From positions 107,985 to 171,984 of the forward strand of contig NW_022985084.1 in NCBI RefSeq assembly GCF_010015585.1: a stretch of 64,000 nucleotides of DNA. Direction: 5' to 3'. The position numbers and the translations under genes were made by a program. The notes below the pieces were generated by a model that saw only the letters and a list, made by a program, of their open reading frames with translations, was not told where the DNA came from and did no database searches. Of this stretch, positions 11,887 through 23,795 are shown piece after piece. Numbering within the stretch: the stretch's first letter is position 1; every line of letters starts with the position of its first letter. The DNA is from Eremomyces bilateralis CBS 781.70 (taxonomy: Eukaryota; Ascomycota; Dothideomycetes; Eremomycetales; Eremomycetaceae).

Positions 11887-12343
11887 ACTGGCGTGTTCTT
11901 TGTGGTAACCATTAATTCTTCACTGGGGATAGATAGGCATAGCAAAATCCATGTCCTATTGAGTTTACTAATGTCTACAGTTGAACCTGAACTGAACTGA
12001 AATCTTGAACTGTGGGGCGAATAATTTGGGGTTCGTGGTTCTGGCGTATCTGGTTCGTTCAATTCAGTCCTCCAGTTCATTCACAAGGCACCAAGGCAGC
12101 CACAATTTTTGTAATCCATTCCAATCAATTCTGTTCAGAAAGAGAGTGGGGAAGGCACGCGGAAAGGCACGCGTTCAGTGAACAAAGACACGCGACGCGA
12201 CATCATCCCGATTCCAACCATACCAGTCTTGAACCTTCCATTACGACATCGGTAGCAACGGATCCCATCTTCCATACCATTTTTGAACGGACTATTGTTA
12301 TTGACGTAGATTTCGAGAGCGACATCTATTCAATTCCTTCACA
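11887..12343. promoter_or_regulatory. Divergent intergenic region tyw1 / unknown gene
   Basis: This 457 bp region lies between two divergent start codons and probably carries both promoters. I see no ORF with family resemblance and no strong known element. Confidence 0.4.
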
Positions 12344-13016
12344 ATGGCCTCACTGAAGCGTAAAGCGTCGGATGACGACTCCCCATTCGCACTGTCTCCA
12401 TTCTTCGACGCCTTGAATCAGACCGTTCCTGTCTGGCCGCACACCCGATCATATTCGCAACAATTCTTCAACGCATCCTTCGAGCCGCGGCTGAAAGACA
12501 TATCATCATGGAGTCCCAGCTCCAGCAGCTCGGTGTCAGTTGACTCGACCGACAGCGGCAGGACTAGAAAGCGGTTTCGAGACGACAGACCGGACGAAGC
12601 AACGGTTCACGGTATGAGTTTCGCTAATGGAATTCTTCTTGTGTGACAGGGCACTGATCTTTGGTCTATTAGAGAATACAATCAACAAGCTATTTGACGC
12701 TCAACGCCAACCAGAACCACCCGTACCCTTCTTTACCCGCCTCCACAATGCCACTCGACAGGAACTACCTTCGGATCCCATTCAAAGAACGAACCTGCAC
12801 TCATTCTGGTCTCTCCCGGGCACTCCACACAATATGCCCACCAGGCCACCTCACCGAACCAGTGTGATGAATGAGGGCGTCAAATGCGATGACTGCGATT
12901 GCTTCGTTCCGAGCTCAGAGGCAGAAGACTCCCAGTGTTCGTCGTGTGGACGGACGGTGTGTTCCCGGTGTGCAGTGGTTAGGGACATGCGGTCTTGCCT
13001 CGAGTGTGCTCGTTGA
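12344..13016 (+). CDS. Uncharacterised protein with C-terminal cysteine cluster
   Basis: Not recognised by name. Two exons, 12344-12611 and 12673-13016, give 203 aa; the 61-nt intron splits a Glu codon (G|AG). The N-terminal half is disordered and Ser-rich with a basic patch (RTRKRFR) that could be a nuclear signal. The last 45 residues hold paired cysteines (CDDCDC, CSSCG, CSRC, CLEC), a likely two-zinc ribbon or cross-brace fold. The protein ends directly after the last pair. Nuclear or nucleic-acid/protein binding is plausible from the layout but is inference only. The intron is supported by frame continuity, and the ATG lies in good context (CACAATGG). Confidence 0.72.
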
Positions 13017-16000
13017 TACGCGTTAGTGGCTGTCTCCATCCAGATTATTTCGGCGCGTCTGTACCTGCCCGTCGAACTGAGTTGGCCTCTTGTATCCCGG
13101 GTGATGCAAGAGGCCGTGTTAGGATTACCGCCGTCCTTTACACGTTTTGATTTCTTCAGGGACAGCTTAGCATGGCGTTTGGGTTAATGCGTTGAATTGG
13201 GATTCATGGTTGATGATTATATGTTTAAAGTCTCCTGTTTTAATTCAAGCGATGTCGGGTATTCGGCCTCTGATGAACGAGAACACAATACAACGCTGCA
13301 TTTGACAACCAGAGGGATGAACTTTTTCCAGCAATTGGGCTGGTCTCATTGTCGGACGGACGCTTAAATCATCAATGCAGAGCTGCTTGCCACAACTCGA
13401 AGAAACGATGTGAACTGAGCTAACTAAAGTGTGCATGACGCATCAGGGCAACGCGTTTAGAGGATGCTCTGGAAGCGCTGCTAGACATAAAACGAGGGCT
13501 GACCTGTTTAAGATACTGTCCCGAGCCCAAGTCATTCTTGTTAATGCATAGGGAGCATTATGACCCCACTTTTGCTGCGCTACTCTGCGCCCCAAGGGTT
13601 TCCAGAGGCACCTATACTTGGCAGCGTTGTTGCAGCTCAAACACGTCGATGCGGCAGGTGTGATCCATGATGCCATTAACATAAAGTGGTGTGCCACGGA
13701 ACTGAAACGCAGATTGGGGTACAGGATGGTATGGATATCAAAGAACTAAATGATCTCCACAGCCAGCGATAACCATGCCTTTCGCGGCAAAGTAACGAGC
13801 ATGAAACGGAAGGTTAAATATCTACTCGACACAGCACTGCCTGCATGTCGATGTAAGGGTTCAGATCCATTGGATGCGGGTACGGAAATTGTCCCAGCGG
13901 TAAGGTATCGGACACATAAAGGTGTCGGCCAGGCCTGGAGTGGATATTGGCCTTCGTGTTCAAGATTGGGCAGGATATTATTATGCCCCAAGGCGCGGGT
14001 TTGTGGAACACTGGGAAGATGGCGCCATTGATGATACTTATCCATCAAGCGTGGGATTTGTTAAGGGATTTGCTAAGGAATTTGGCAGCCGTGAGCAGGC
14101 TGTTAATGAAATAAGAACAGGAATGGATTTAAATGGATATTGTTAGATTGCAATATCAGGACTTCAGGAGTTGGCTGCACAATACGGGATCAGCAATCCT
14201 CCTTGGGGGTCTCTGCATGGCTCACTGGGCTTAGCAATACTTTAGTGCAGCATAGAGCTAGACCCAGGTGAGCAATCAGCAATCAGATTGAGCGCTGATG
14301 TGACGCGTTCTTAACGCTGGTCAGCTTGATTTCGCTTGCCCTGGGCGGAGGGCTCGGAGGTGCCGTTCTCCTTGGACGATCTTCAATTAGGAGGGAGGTG
14401 CCTTCGCCTTTTTCACATGTGGAGTTGTGGACGCATGATTGTTTCAACTTCCAAGGCGGGACATCTTCGCCACTGGCCTGGGGAATGTCACGAAAGCAAG
14501 CAAAGATCGGGAAATTGTCCTCGAGATCAAGATGTGTTGCCGCCTTGCCGGACACTGGTCATTTCTAATTTCCTAAATATCATGCCTGGAGTGCGTGATT
14601 CTGACAGCTGAACCAGTACGTACCTTACCTTAACGTAGTGTTGCCAAATGGTACAAGCCAGCGGGTGGTAAACGAAATAACTCGGGCCGTTGAAGCGTTT
14701 ATCATGAGTCTATGACGCTCTTTGCGGAGGCTATTTCTGAAGTCAAATCCAAGATCAAGTACTGGTGCTACCGCTGCTGCGATGATCCTCACCTGTTAAC
14801 CAGTACGTAGAGCCAACCTTCATTTACTGTACTTACCAGAACTCAGAAGTAATACCCGTACCTTACGTCAAGTATTCTTTCATTGAGCCGAGTCAAATTA
14901 ATCTCCCTATCCAGCTAGATGCGACAACTCGCTTGTCCAAATCCGAACTTTTAAATCTTCAATGCCCCTTTCCATGCCCCACAGATAGGATCTGTTCCAG
15001 CCACAGGGCTTGGGGACCGGGGTCGATTGGGACTTTGGAACTTCGAAGAGCGGCAAGTTGACGCGAACGGGATGCGAGTCCCCGCTTGGTGTGGCGCGAT
15101 CTAGCCCATTGAGCAAACTTGAGATCCCGAATGGAGGATGGTGATCGAAGATCGAGGAAGATCGGATGGTTGACGTCGCCAGCATTCCACAACACGGCTC
15201 GGGCGAGGCTCTAAAGCCTAAACTTATCTCCATTCTCCAGTCTTGAGTGATATAGCTGGAATAATTGGGGAGTGCTCCATGATGGAGCCAGCTGTGCAAA
15301 TGACGTATGATGTCGTTTCGGTGCTATCACACTTGAAGGTGTGGGAATATTACGGAATACAAAGAATGAGATGGTACAAACTCCTATTTGGGTTTGAAAT
15401 TTCAATGTCTTGGTAGTACTTTGCTTCCGTGAGAGGTGTGGCTGCAGTTACCTAGGCCCTTTTGGGAGCTTGAAGGGTTGTTGAGAATTTGAGATCTTTG
15501 GGATGGTGAATGATATCTCAGGGTTCAATTTGTTCTAAATCTGCTTCGTATAGAGAGAGGAAAAGATTCTCGCATGATTTTTGTCTTGGAATCTTCCGCT
15601 GGACTTGGTCAGCACCTGCGGGGAATCGAGGAGGGGGCGGGATATTCACAATAGTGATTATTGTGCTTGAGGGCAGATCAGATTAATGTTACGTTTTCCT
15701 ATAGTTACCATATGTGACTAACAGGCCAAGCAGGCGTATGGAACAGATCTAGAATCCAGATGGAGAAACATTGACGGTCACTATGACATATGTTCACCAC
15801 ATCTCGCATGAATTTAGTCGCTGTTCTAAGCTGCCTCGGTAGTAGTGATACACTCTTATGAATCGAATCCTTCCGTGGGGATGGGAGCAGTTACCACCGA
15901 AGGGGAGCTCGAGTAGGAGAGTCCAAAGGCCCAAGGCCAGTAAGGACCCTGCCGGAGTCAGGAGTGAGTAGAGCCACCAAATCTCGCGTGCTTAACCCAG

Positions 16001-19000
16001 CCAATTATATCCACAGTGCTTCGTGTTTTTGAAAGCTTACGACTTAGGCAAGCTGATATCAAGCTGCAGAAACAAGGACACGCCGGTTATTCTTAGAGCG
16101 GGGAATCTGTCTAGGCGTACCCCATAGATTGATTCGAGATTCGAGAGCCCTTGGGGCTTGGTCATTGTCATGACCAGTTCATCACAGTTTCCTCTGCGGG
16201 CGGGAAAGCAAGGAGGGCAATTGTGCATGCTGTATGATGGTAAATACCTGTATCAAGTATCAGTTGTTGGCCGATAAATCATAAAAGTCGCCGAATGAGT
16301 GGATAATCCTTACGATCCACCCTCTTAATATTGTGCTACAATTCAACATAAATTCTCAACCGCGGAAGTACAGATTCCGTGGGCTTAGTGTGCTCCGACG
16401 CTCCCTGAAAGACATCTGACAGACGCGTCCAACGCGTCGAGCTTGATCATTATTATTATTAATGTCGTTTCAGGCACGGCGGGGTTGGGGACATGGCGCT
16501 GGCACCGGGCGGGATCAGATCGGACATTCGCAACACGATGCCCTCCAAATTTCTGAAACCGACATGACTTGGAAGGCTCACCTCTTGTAGTGTCGCACTC
16601 CTAACGTGCTTGAGGAGTATCATCTCACCAACAGCTCTGATTAGAGTTTCGAGGGGAGGCTAATTTCCTCGCTGAGGTCATGATTTTATGTAGAAGACGA
16701 CAAGGCATTGAGTAGCACCGATTTACCGGATCCTTTGAATATTAAGCTCGAAGCCGCATATCCGTAATACATCGATATCGGGAAAAGGACATGTCATCTA
16801 TAGATCAATGTCTGACAACAATTGATCTGGTCCTTGAGAGACCCGGATCATCGCACAAGTGCTGCGAAGGTGGCTAAGGTCGTCGATTTTATTACAGGTA
16901 CTTGCACGTTTGACGAGCACTGGTTCCAGAAATCGAAGCAGGCTCAGAGACACGGCATCCGGATATACCTATACAGGGACCTTATGTATGGCTTGCATGT
17001 AGCATACACAAAGACACCGATGACAAGCAAGGGGGCCTCGGGACTTTCTGGATTTGTATTCTGGTAAGTTGCTTTGGGAAACATATATCCACCAGATCTC
17101 CAATCCTGAAACGTACGGCACGCATTATGACATATCATCCGATGGCATCAGCCAAGGTGCTTGTGGAGTAAGCATGGTATTAACACGAATTGTGCATAAA
17201 TGAGGACATGGAAGCTTTCGAATACGAAGGATATTTGGCACGGTTGGTTCGGAAATCCTGCTCGAACATCAATGGCTTTGAAACCCGAACAATGGAGACA
17301 GAGATTCTGTAAAGTTGAATATAGAGTGGCGGGAAACAGTGAAGAGTGAAGACCGATATCTGAAGATATCAATTCATTGGTCTGAGGCGTGCCAACTCAC
17401 CGACGTCGGCAATATCCCATATTAATATCTCTCTCCTTGTGAAAGGACCATCCCACCCATTTCGAGTGTCATAGCACGTCAGCCACAATTGTTAACCATA
17501 CCTACCTAGCCTACCTGCTAATCTAAAGGAAAAACGGGAAACCGCTTGGGTTAGGCAGACGCGCTCGATCGCGCTCAATGTCACGTCGCGTGTTGTTGAA
17601 TGCATCGGACTTCCGTTCAAGTGTTCGCTGCTCAGGTTTTTCACTCCTGGTCCACCATCACCAGAGACCGGACTGTGCTGGGCGGTTACATGTGGAGAAA
17701 GCTAAATCATTCGTATGGTGCATTTCCGGTCAGTATGGACCGCAACATCATGATGCATGAGAAGGATTAGCAAGCGTGCATACGCAAATGACTATTCGAT
17801 TTAGCATCGGATTTCTGTCCATGACTTGAAGATGATGAAACTGTGAAGGCTGGGAAGACCGAAGAAGCTAGGACAGTGGTTCACCAATAATAGCATTATG
17901 AGACCACGATATGACCAAGGGCCCAGGTCAGATCGCTCCCCCATATTCCGTCGAGTCGGGATCATCTGGTAAAGGGGAACCCGGTTCCAATTCGCATGGG
18001 CCGGTACCGAAGTTTTGGGGGAGTTAAGCCTGGCCTTGGGGGGTGGTCATTGGGTGACACCCGTGTCCAAAAGTCTCCAAGCCCTGTTTGTCCTGTACAG
18101 CTGCATGCTGGCTGCAGGGCAAGGGTACAAAAGCAAGGTCTGGAGCTCATGCAGAGACGTGAGGTCGGGGAGAGGATTGGTTGGGGTCGGGGTTCACGAA
18201 ATGCAGTGTTTATGTAGCTGCAGATCGGGTGTCATGGAGAGTTTGAGAATGCAGAGAGGTGAGGGCAAAATGGAGGGGCTGGGAGAAGTGTTGATCAACC
18301 ATTCAGGCTCACATCCTCTCCAAATCTTCAAACCGAGTGATGTAAGTTGTTGCTGTTGTGGGGCACGGCAAGGGTCTTTCCATTGAGGGACTTCAAGCCG
18401 AAATCCCGTTGTGGCTCGTGGAATTATTGTGGGAGGAAAAGCTGCCGGATAGATTGAGAAAACGGTGTGAGCGAGATGGCCATTCATGGCGGCCAACGGT
18501 TGACGAATCGGTCGCCACTCAGCACCATATCCGTGTAAACCAGCAAATGAGCCTCCACTGTTGCTGGTTTGTGTCGCGACTCGCGACGCGTTTCGGCTTG
18601 TCACCTTGTTCACGACCTGCCAAAATCAATTTGCACAGCTGCTGACGGCACAAAGACGCGTTGAGACTTGAGAGCCGCCGAGCCTAAAAAGTAGAAACCA
18701 TTGGCCTCCTCCACATGGCATCATTTGCCCCATCTTCCGCCCGAAAACTGTACGTACCGTCAGCGCGAACAGCGGAAACGAGATATGGAGCTCCGGCCAG
18801 ACGAGCAGCAAAGCCGTCTGGTAGTCAGTGGCACGACGTTGTTTCGTTCATCGTCCATGCTTTCCGTGACCTGCCAATTGCCCTGGACTACTGCTATGTG
18901 CGGGTTCCCAGGAGCAGATGGGTTATGGTTTAACAAGCGGGAGAACAGTTGAACGGCGGAGAAACCGTTGGCGGTGCCATTCCAGAATGGCCTGCATCCC

Positions 19001-20594
19001 GTCAGAGCTTCGGCTGTCGTGGAATCGAAGCAAACAAACGGGTGTTCTTTCCTAGTCCCTTTAACCTGTAACAGTAGTATTCCGGACACGTACACAGGAC
19101 TTTGGTAGACAGTCGACTCCGTCACTACGCGGTGGGGCTTTGCAAGGACATAACTTGAAGGATTGAGCATAGGTGGGCTCATATGACGATGATTGAATTC
19201 CGGTGTAATAACGCTATCGTCGAATTTTGACCGTCTCAACAGCAACCTCTCTAAGCCGAACAAACTAGAGAAGAAACCATCCACCAAGCGGCCGAGACTC
19301 GGTATACCCTCTGGGCTCTGGTGGTCTGAATCCCGATACCTCCGTATTATTCTCATAACTATCTTCACAAGAGGAGTGCAGGGCATCCTGTCACTTTGTC
19401 GCTCCTTTTGACAAGTTGGTATGCCAGTGTGCCACAGAATAACGCCACAAGAACCAGGTTTCGGTCAGAATCCAGAAAAGATCCGCAGCCACGGATGGTA
19501 AATGGGCAAAATGGAGAGAAAAAGGATAAGGCTGGTCCTGTTGTTTCTTGTGGGGGTTACAGGCTGGTAGTAATAAATAATGAATACATACATTAATACC
19601 TCCAGTGAGTCCAGTACGAAGTCGCCAGTAGTACACAGCCATCGTGGGTTCGTGCTCGGCGTACCGCGTTCTTGCCCAAAACTCGACCAGGCATGAGACA
19701 GGGAAGTCGCGTTTGGTTCTACCAGGACAGGCAGGAACCGGCTGGGTGCTGGCAGGCGCTTTTGTTCCTGCCACTCCGCTGCACTCAATCCATCCGATGC
19801 GTCAGAACTGCTAATATGAACGGTAAACTATGAGAGTTATCGAGGATTCCCATACCTGCAGTCCGGCACCAGACCGACCAGAAGAACGCTACGATACACA
19901 GTACGGAGGTCGGGAGGTCGGCTCAAAGGACGGAATACTATCCGTGTCAAGCGTGTCTATCGCCAATCATTGGCGTAATGGCCTCCTCTTCTCCAGCCCT
20001 GCTCCTAGTCGAACAATATTACGATACGTCAAGTCGTCAACTAGCAGCGATGGTCGTTGGTCGAGTGGCCAACACGCTATCGGTGCTTTTCTGGACCTCC
20101 GAGCAGCCCGGCAGCCATCGTAATTCATCTGGCCCCCATTGGCCTTGGATCTTGTAACTTTGTACTAACCTGTAACCTCCAGGCCTTGCCATGGCGTGAA
20201 ATCGATCCACCACTGACCATTCAACTTCCTTGCACCACAGACCTGCCAAGCACGAGTGCCAGGCTTGCCTGCTCTCATGCTTTGCCTGCCTTGCCAGCTG
20301 GGAGCTGCGGAGTGCGGAGCTATCGCTACCGCTATCCGCCCACGCGAGATGCGTACAGGTTTCCGATACGGGGCTGTTCCTGGTCTACATAATACCTCTA
20401 GCAGCTTTCGCCTAAGAGAATTCACCTAAGGGAACTTGCTTTTGTTAGGGCCCTAACTTAGGGAAGTTTAGTTGTGGGTGCTTTTGGCTGATGACCAGCT
20501 GCACGGCTGCAGAGTGCAGACTCCCATGGATAATGGATGCACGCAAGAAGCGTGAGAGCGAGGCCCACTGACCAACCAGTGAACTCTCACGCTC
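13017..20594. other. Gene-poor region
   Basis: About 7.6 kb without a gene I can support. Open frames are short, overlap on both strands and show no family motifs. The longest is a 208-residue minus-strand frame at 18760-19386 with no recognisable domain. No transposase, reverse transcriptase, long terminal repeat or obvious inverted terminal repeat was seen, and base composition is not strongly skewed. The right part may belong to the regulatory region of the cyclin gene at 22471. Confidence 0.5.
20445..20458. repeat. Perfect 14-bp palindrome containing TTAGGG
   Basis: GTTAGGGCCCTAAC is a perfect palindrome of two telomere-type hexamers head to head. Related CCTAAGGG and CTTAGGG pieces lie just left (20426-20433) and right (20457-20463) of it. 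Telomere-repeat-binding Myb factors can use such sites inside chromosomes, but function here is unproven. Confidence 0.45.
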
Positions 20595-22470
20595 GTGTGT
20601 GAAGGAGAGCCGTGCATCCGCGTCAGGACCTCTTTTCTTCCTGACCTCTCCCTCCATTCTCCTTGGACCTTTTCTATCCATCTCCATCTCATCCTCCCAT
20701 TCCCTCATCACCAATCCTTTTCCCTTTCCTTTCCTTTCTTCTTTCCTCCTCCTCTCTCTCTCCTCCATGTACGGTCGAGCTTCGAGAAACTTGTTAGAGT
20801 AGAAAGCATCGCTGGTCCCTCTGTATCGGCCTTGTCCTTCAGCTCTCTCAAGTCCTTCTCCTGCTCTCTCGGTCGTCTTCCGTCGATCCGTCTCGCCGTA
20901 CTGTCCTGTCACTATCCTCACGGGTCCTCCTCCCCGAACTCCTTCTCCTCGACCTCTCCTCCCTTATACGGATCACCTCCCCGTCGGAACACTCATCCAT
21001 GAGCTAATACGGCCGATCTGTATCCTTTCGTCCAGTTCGTATCCTGCCGATTCGGAACGTGGATCCAACAAACGACGAGTGTATAGTCCTTTCTTGCTTG
21101 AATAGCAATTGATTTGATTGTTCTGTTTGGAAGGATTGCGTGGGATAAGCTTTTGTGTTTCAATTGGTACGTGGAGAGTCTCTTTTCGCTGTCCGGTCAA
21201 GCCCCCTTCGGTCTGCATGCATGTGTTGGATCCTGTGGAATCGACTAGCCTCCTTGCCCGAACATTCACTCGACGACGTTTTCGTTTGATGATGAGGGTG
21301 GTCGGTAATGCCGGGTTGAGGTTCGATGCAGATTCATACTTGAATCATGGGACAACCAAGCAATATTCTCCTGCTAGACCGACCGCCACCTTTATTTCAC
21401 TCAATTCCAACGAAACCACTTCGAGGCACTGGAGCAGCAGAATCGGATTGAATCGGTTTCGAGGTCCAATTTCCGTTCACCCCATCCTATCCCTCTCGAC
21501 CTACTCTGTGGAATGCTCCTCCATTACAAGCAATCTAGGGATCCCGTCCAATACCCCACACTGCACACAATAGGGGTTCAATTCGGTTTCTCATATTTCA
21601 GATCTTGTGCATTAATTCAATGCATTTCCAACTCGGCTTCATTCCTCACTCGGCTGTGCTCGTGCCAGGCGATGGACGTGTCTTCCATGCTGGCCATCAA
21701 GACCTTGACATTCGATTCACAGGGTACAGTATCAGGATGCTAACACTAGCTGTGCGTTCTAGTTTCTTCCTTGCCTTGTTAGGTGTAGATACAGATATCC
21801 CTGTGTCATTTTCAAAACAAGGGAAACGACTTCGGTATGTTGCAACATCTATCCCAAATCCTCGCCATTTTATGTATTGGTCCTCCTTACTTGGACCACG
21901 ATCTGCATCCCTTCGAGAATTTCGGCTCATTCCCCGCGATTTAGTTCCCCGTTCCTATTGTTGAACCCGAGGATCGACTTGCAGAACACGTTCGGTCGTG
22001 TCTTCTGCCTGCCAGGTTTCGGAATCCGCCGTCTCATCTGGAGAGATCTGGACCGTTAAAGCATTCTTCTGGATTGCCATTCTGAATGCCCCTTGCAACA
22101 AATATTGGGATCGAATCCAACCAAAAGTTTTCTCTCCTCTTTTCTAGTGTAATTGAGTAATTGCCAAGGTATGGACCCAACATTCTACCTCACGTGTCAC
22201 CATGGCTAACGGTTGCTGCTCTTCAGTTGACATTTGAATCAATTTGCCTGCACCTCCATTCGGTGCAGTAAGCTGCTTCACTGTCCCTTTCAATTGTTTA
22301 TCCTCTCTTTAATTCGGTCTTTACCACGCCCACTACTCGGGGCATCCACTCCCTTTAATCCAGGTCTTGCCGTGACCTGCCGTTCTTTTTTTCTTTTAGC
22401 TTTATTTCCCTGTCTGTCCAGGTGTTAGACGTCCCCTCCTTCTATCACATCGGAAGATATCACACCCACG
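20595..22470 (+). promoter_or_regulatory. Putative long pyrimidine-rich 5' leader/promoter of the G1 cyclin gene
   Basis: From about 20595 the + strand becomes very rich in C and T (runs such as CCTCCTCTCTCTCTCC near 20746-20764), a feature of transcription-start and leader regions in filamentous fungi. The cyclin start codon is at 22471. No coding gene is visible between, and several short upstream ORFs are present. I infer a leader of up to about 1.9 kb, possibly with introns. The transcription start itself cannot be read from sequence. Confidence 0.45.
20767..20802 (+). other. Candidate upstream ORF in cyclin leader (11 codons)
   Basis: ATG at 20767 opens a short frame ending in TAG at 20802, immediately after the pyrimidine-rich tract. 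It would be the first AUG met by ribosomes if transcription starts in that tract. Others follow downstream. No conservation data are available, so this is a candidate only. Confidence 0.3.
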
Positions 22471-23795
22471 ATGCCTTTCCGACAAAGTTCATACGGCCAA
22501 TATGTCCCATGTGACAGCTTTTTCGTTGAGTCAGACGAAGATGCTCTCTATGCCGCTCGAGAGCAGCAGCGACGGCGTACGAGGGCTATCGCCGAGATGC
22601 AGCAACGAACCATGGGACAGGAATTGTCGAAACTTACAGCTGAGGAGTACCAAGATGATGTTCTCGCCCACATGGTACAGATGGAGGTTAGTCATTGTCT
22701 GATTCGTTCCATCGCTCTCGCTAATGTGTTCAGTCGGCGACTATGCCTGATGTTAGCTCCATCGATATTCAGACCGAAATTCAATGGTACATGCGTCCAT
22801 ACCTCCTCGACTTCCTCGTCGAAGCACATGCTGCATTCCAGCTCCTCCCCGAAACCCTCTTCCTGACCGTCAATCTTCTCGACCGCTACTGCTCGAAGCG
22901 AGTGGTCTATAAGCGCCATTATCAACTGGTCGGATGTGCGGCTCTGCTTATCGCAGCAAAGTATGGTGACCGGAAGGAACATGTCCCGACCATTAAGGAA
23001 CTTCGGTCCATGTGTTGTTCATTGTATGACGAGGATATGTTCATCCAGATGGAATGGCATGTTCTTCAGACCCTGAACTGGATGGTGGGCCATTCCACGG
23101 TGGACTCCTTCGTCCAGATTGCTATGTCCTCGTCGACTCCAGATCCCGAAGTGGAGCATATGACGCTCTACATTGCCGAAGTTGCACTGTTCCACCGCGA
23201 CTTCGTGTCGGTGACCCCATCGGTCCTTGCTCGATCCTCCATGGCCATTGCTCGGCATATCCTATCCCGTCCGCAGGCATCGCCTTCGGACTGGGCTGGA
23301 ATGTACGACCACAGCACAGTCATGAACCTGTCCCACTGCCTTTACCAACCATCGCAGGTGCTTGTCCGCAAATACTCGTCAAACCAGTTATCTGGTGTAG
23401 CAAGCACAGTGGAAGACTTCTTACAGCAGCAACTCGCTTTGAGCCAGAGGAACGCAGCGGTCGCTCCAGTCGAGGTCACCGTCACCCACGAGGAACACCG
23501 TGTCGCTCCACAGGTTGGTACCCAGGTCCCCCAGACCCCCCAGAAGACAATGTATGCCGGATCTGTCATGGCAAATGGCTGCATTACCCCGCCGATCACA
23601 CCCGATGGCGATCAGTACGTCTCAGCGGTTTATGAAAAAGATGCCGCCATACCAGCGCCGCAATTCTATACGCCTTCCCCGTCGCCTGTACATGACCATC
23701 AGCGTCAGGACTTACGGCCACATTCTCGAATTCCAAATTACTTCGGTGCCTCCAATCCTTCACACTCGCACATGTCATCGTCATGGGGCTCATGA
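22471..23795 (+). CDS. cln1: G1/S-specific cyclin (Cln/Puc1 type)
   Basis: Regulatory subunit for the CDK that drives G1/S entry. Two exons, 22471-22686 and 22734-23795, give 425 aa. The cyclin box starts near residue 75. It contains EIQWYMRPYLLDFL (the MRxxLxDWL-type motif), LPETLFLTVNLLDRY and LVGCAALLIAAKYGD, all hallmarks of the cyclin N-lobe. A second cyclin fold follows (LNWMVGHSTVDSF onward). The C-terminal 130 residues are disordered and Pro/Ser/Thr-rich, with several TP/SP sites suited to CDK phosphorylation and turnover. The 47-nt intron (GTTAGT..TTCAG) falls just before the cyclin box. The start gives the short acidic N terminus usual in fungal Cln proteins. The unusually long upstream region is annotated separately. 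Confidence 0.93.

Noticed and set aside
11841-12080. Minus-strand frame MVTTKNTPVWIL as alternative first exon of tyw1
   Set aside because: Its donor is in phase 0 and does not fit the acceptor at 11797. The overlapping frame from 11886 fits in phase 1 without change.
13750-14146. Overlapping plus-strand frames including a stretch with GFVEHWEDGAIDDTYPSS
   Set aside because: It looks protein-like for about 60 residues but matches no family I know and lacks supporting splice structure. Kept as part of the gene-poor region only.
16423-16437. Two ACGCGT (MCB-like) motifs 9 bp apart, with further copies at 18586 and 18656, upstream of the G1 cyclin
   Set aside because: ACGCGT recurs throughout the window, about as often as expected by chance in 64 kb, and these copies are 4-6 kb from the cyclin gene.
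18760-19386. 208-codon minus-strand open frame starting with ATG
   Set aside because: No recognisable domain or motif, several competing frames on both strands, and no splice or codon pattern typical of neighbours. It can be chance.
20445-20921. 158-codon minus-strand frame rich in Arg, Glu and Lys
   Set aside because: It is the complement of the pyrimidine-rich leader tract; purine-rich composition alone explains the charged residues.
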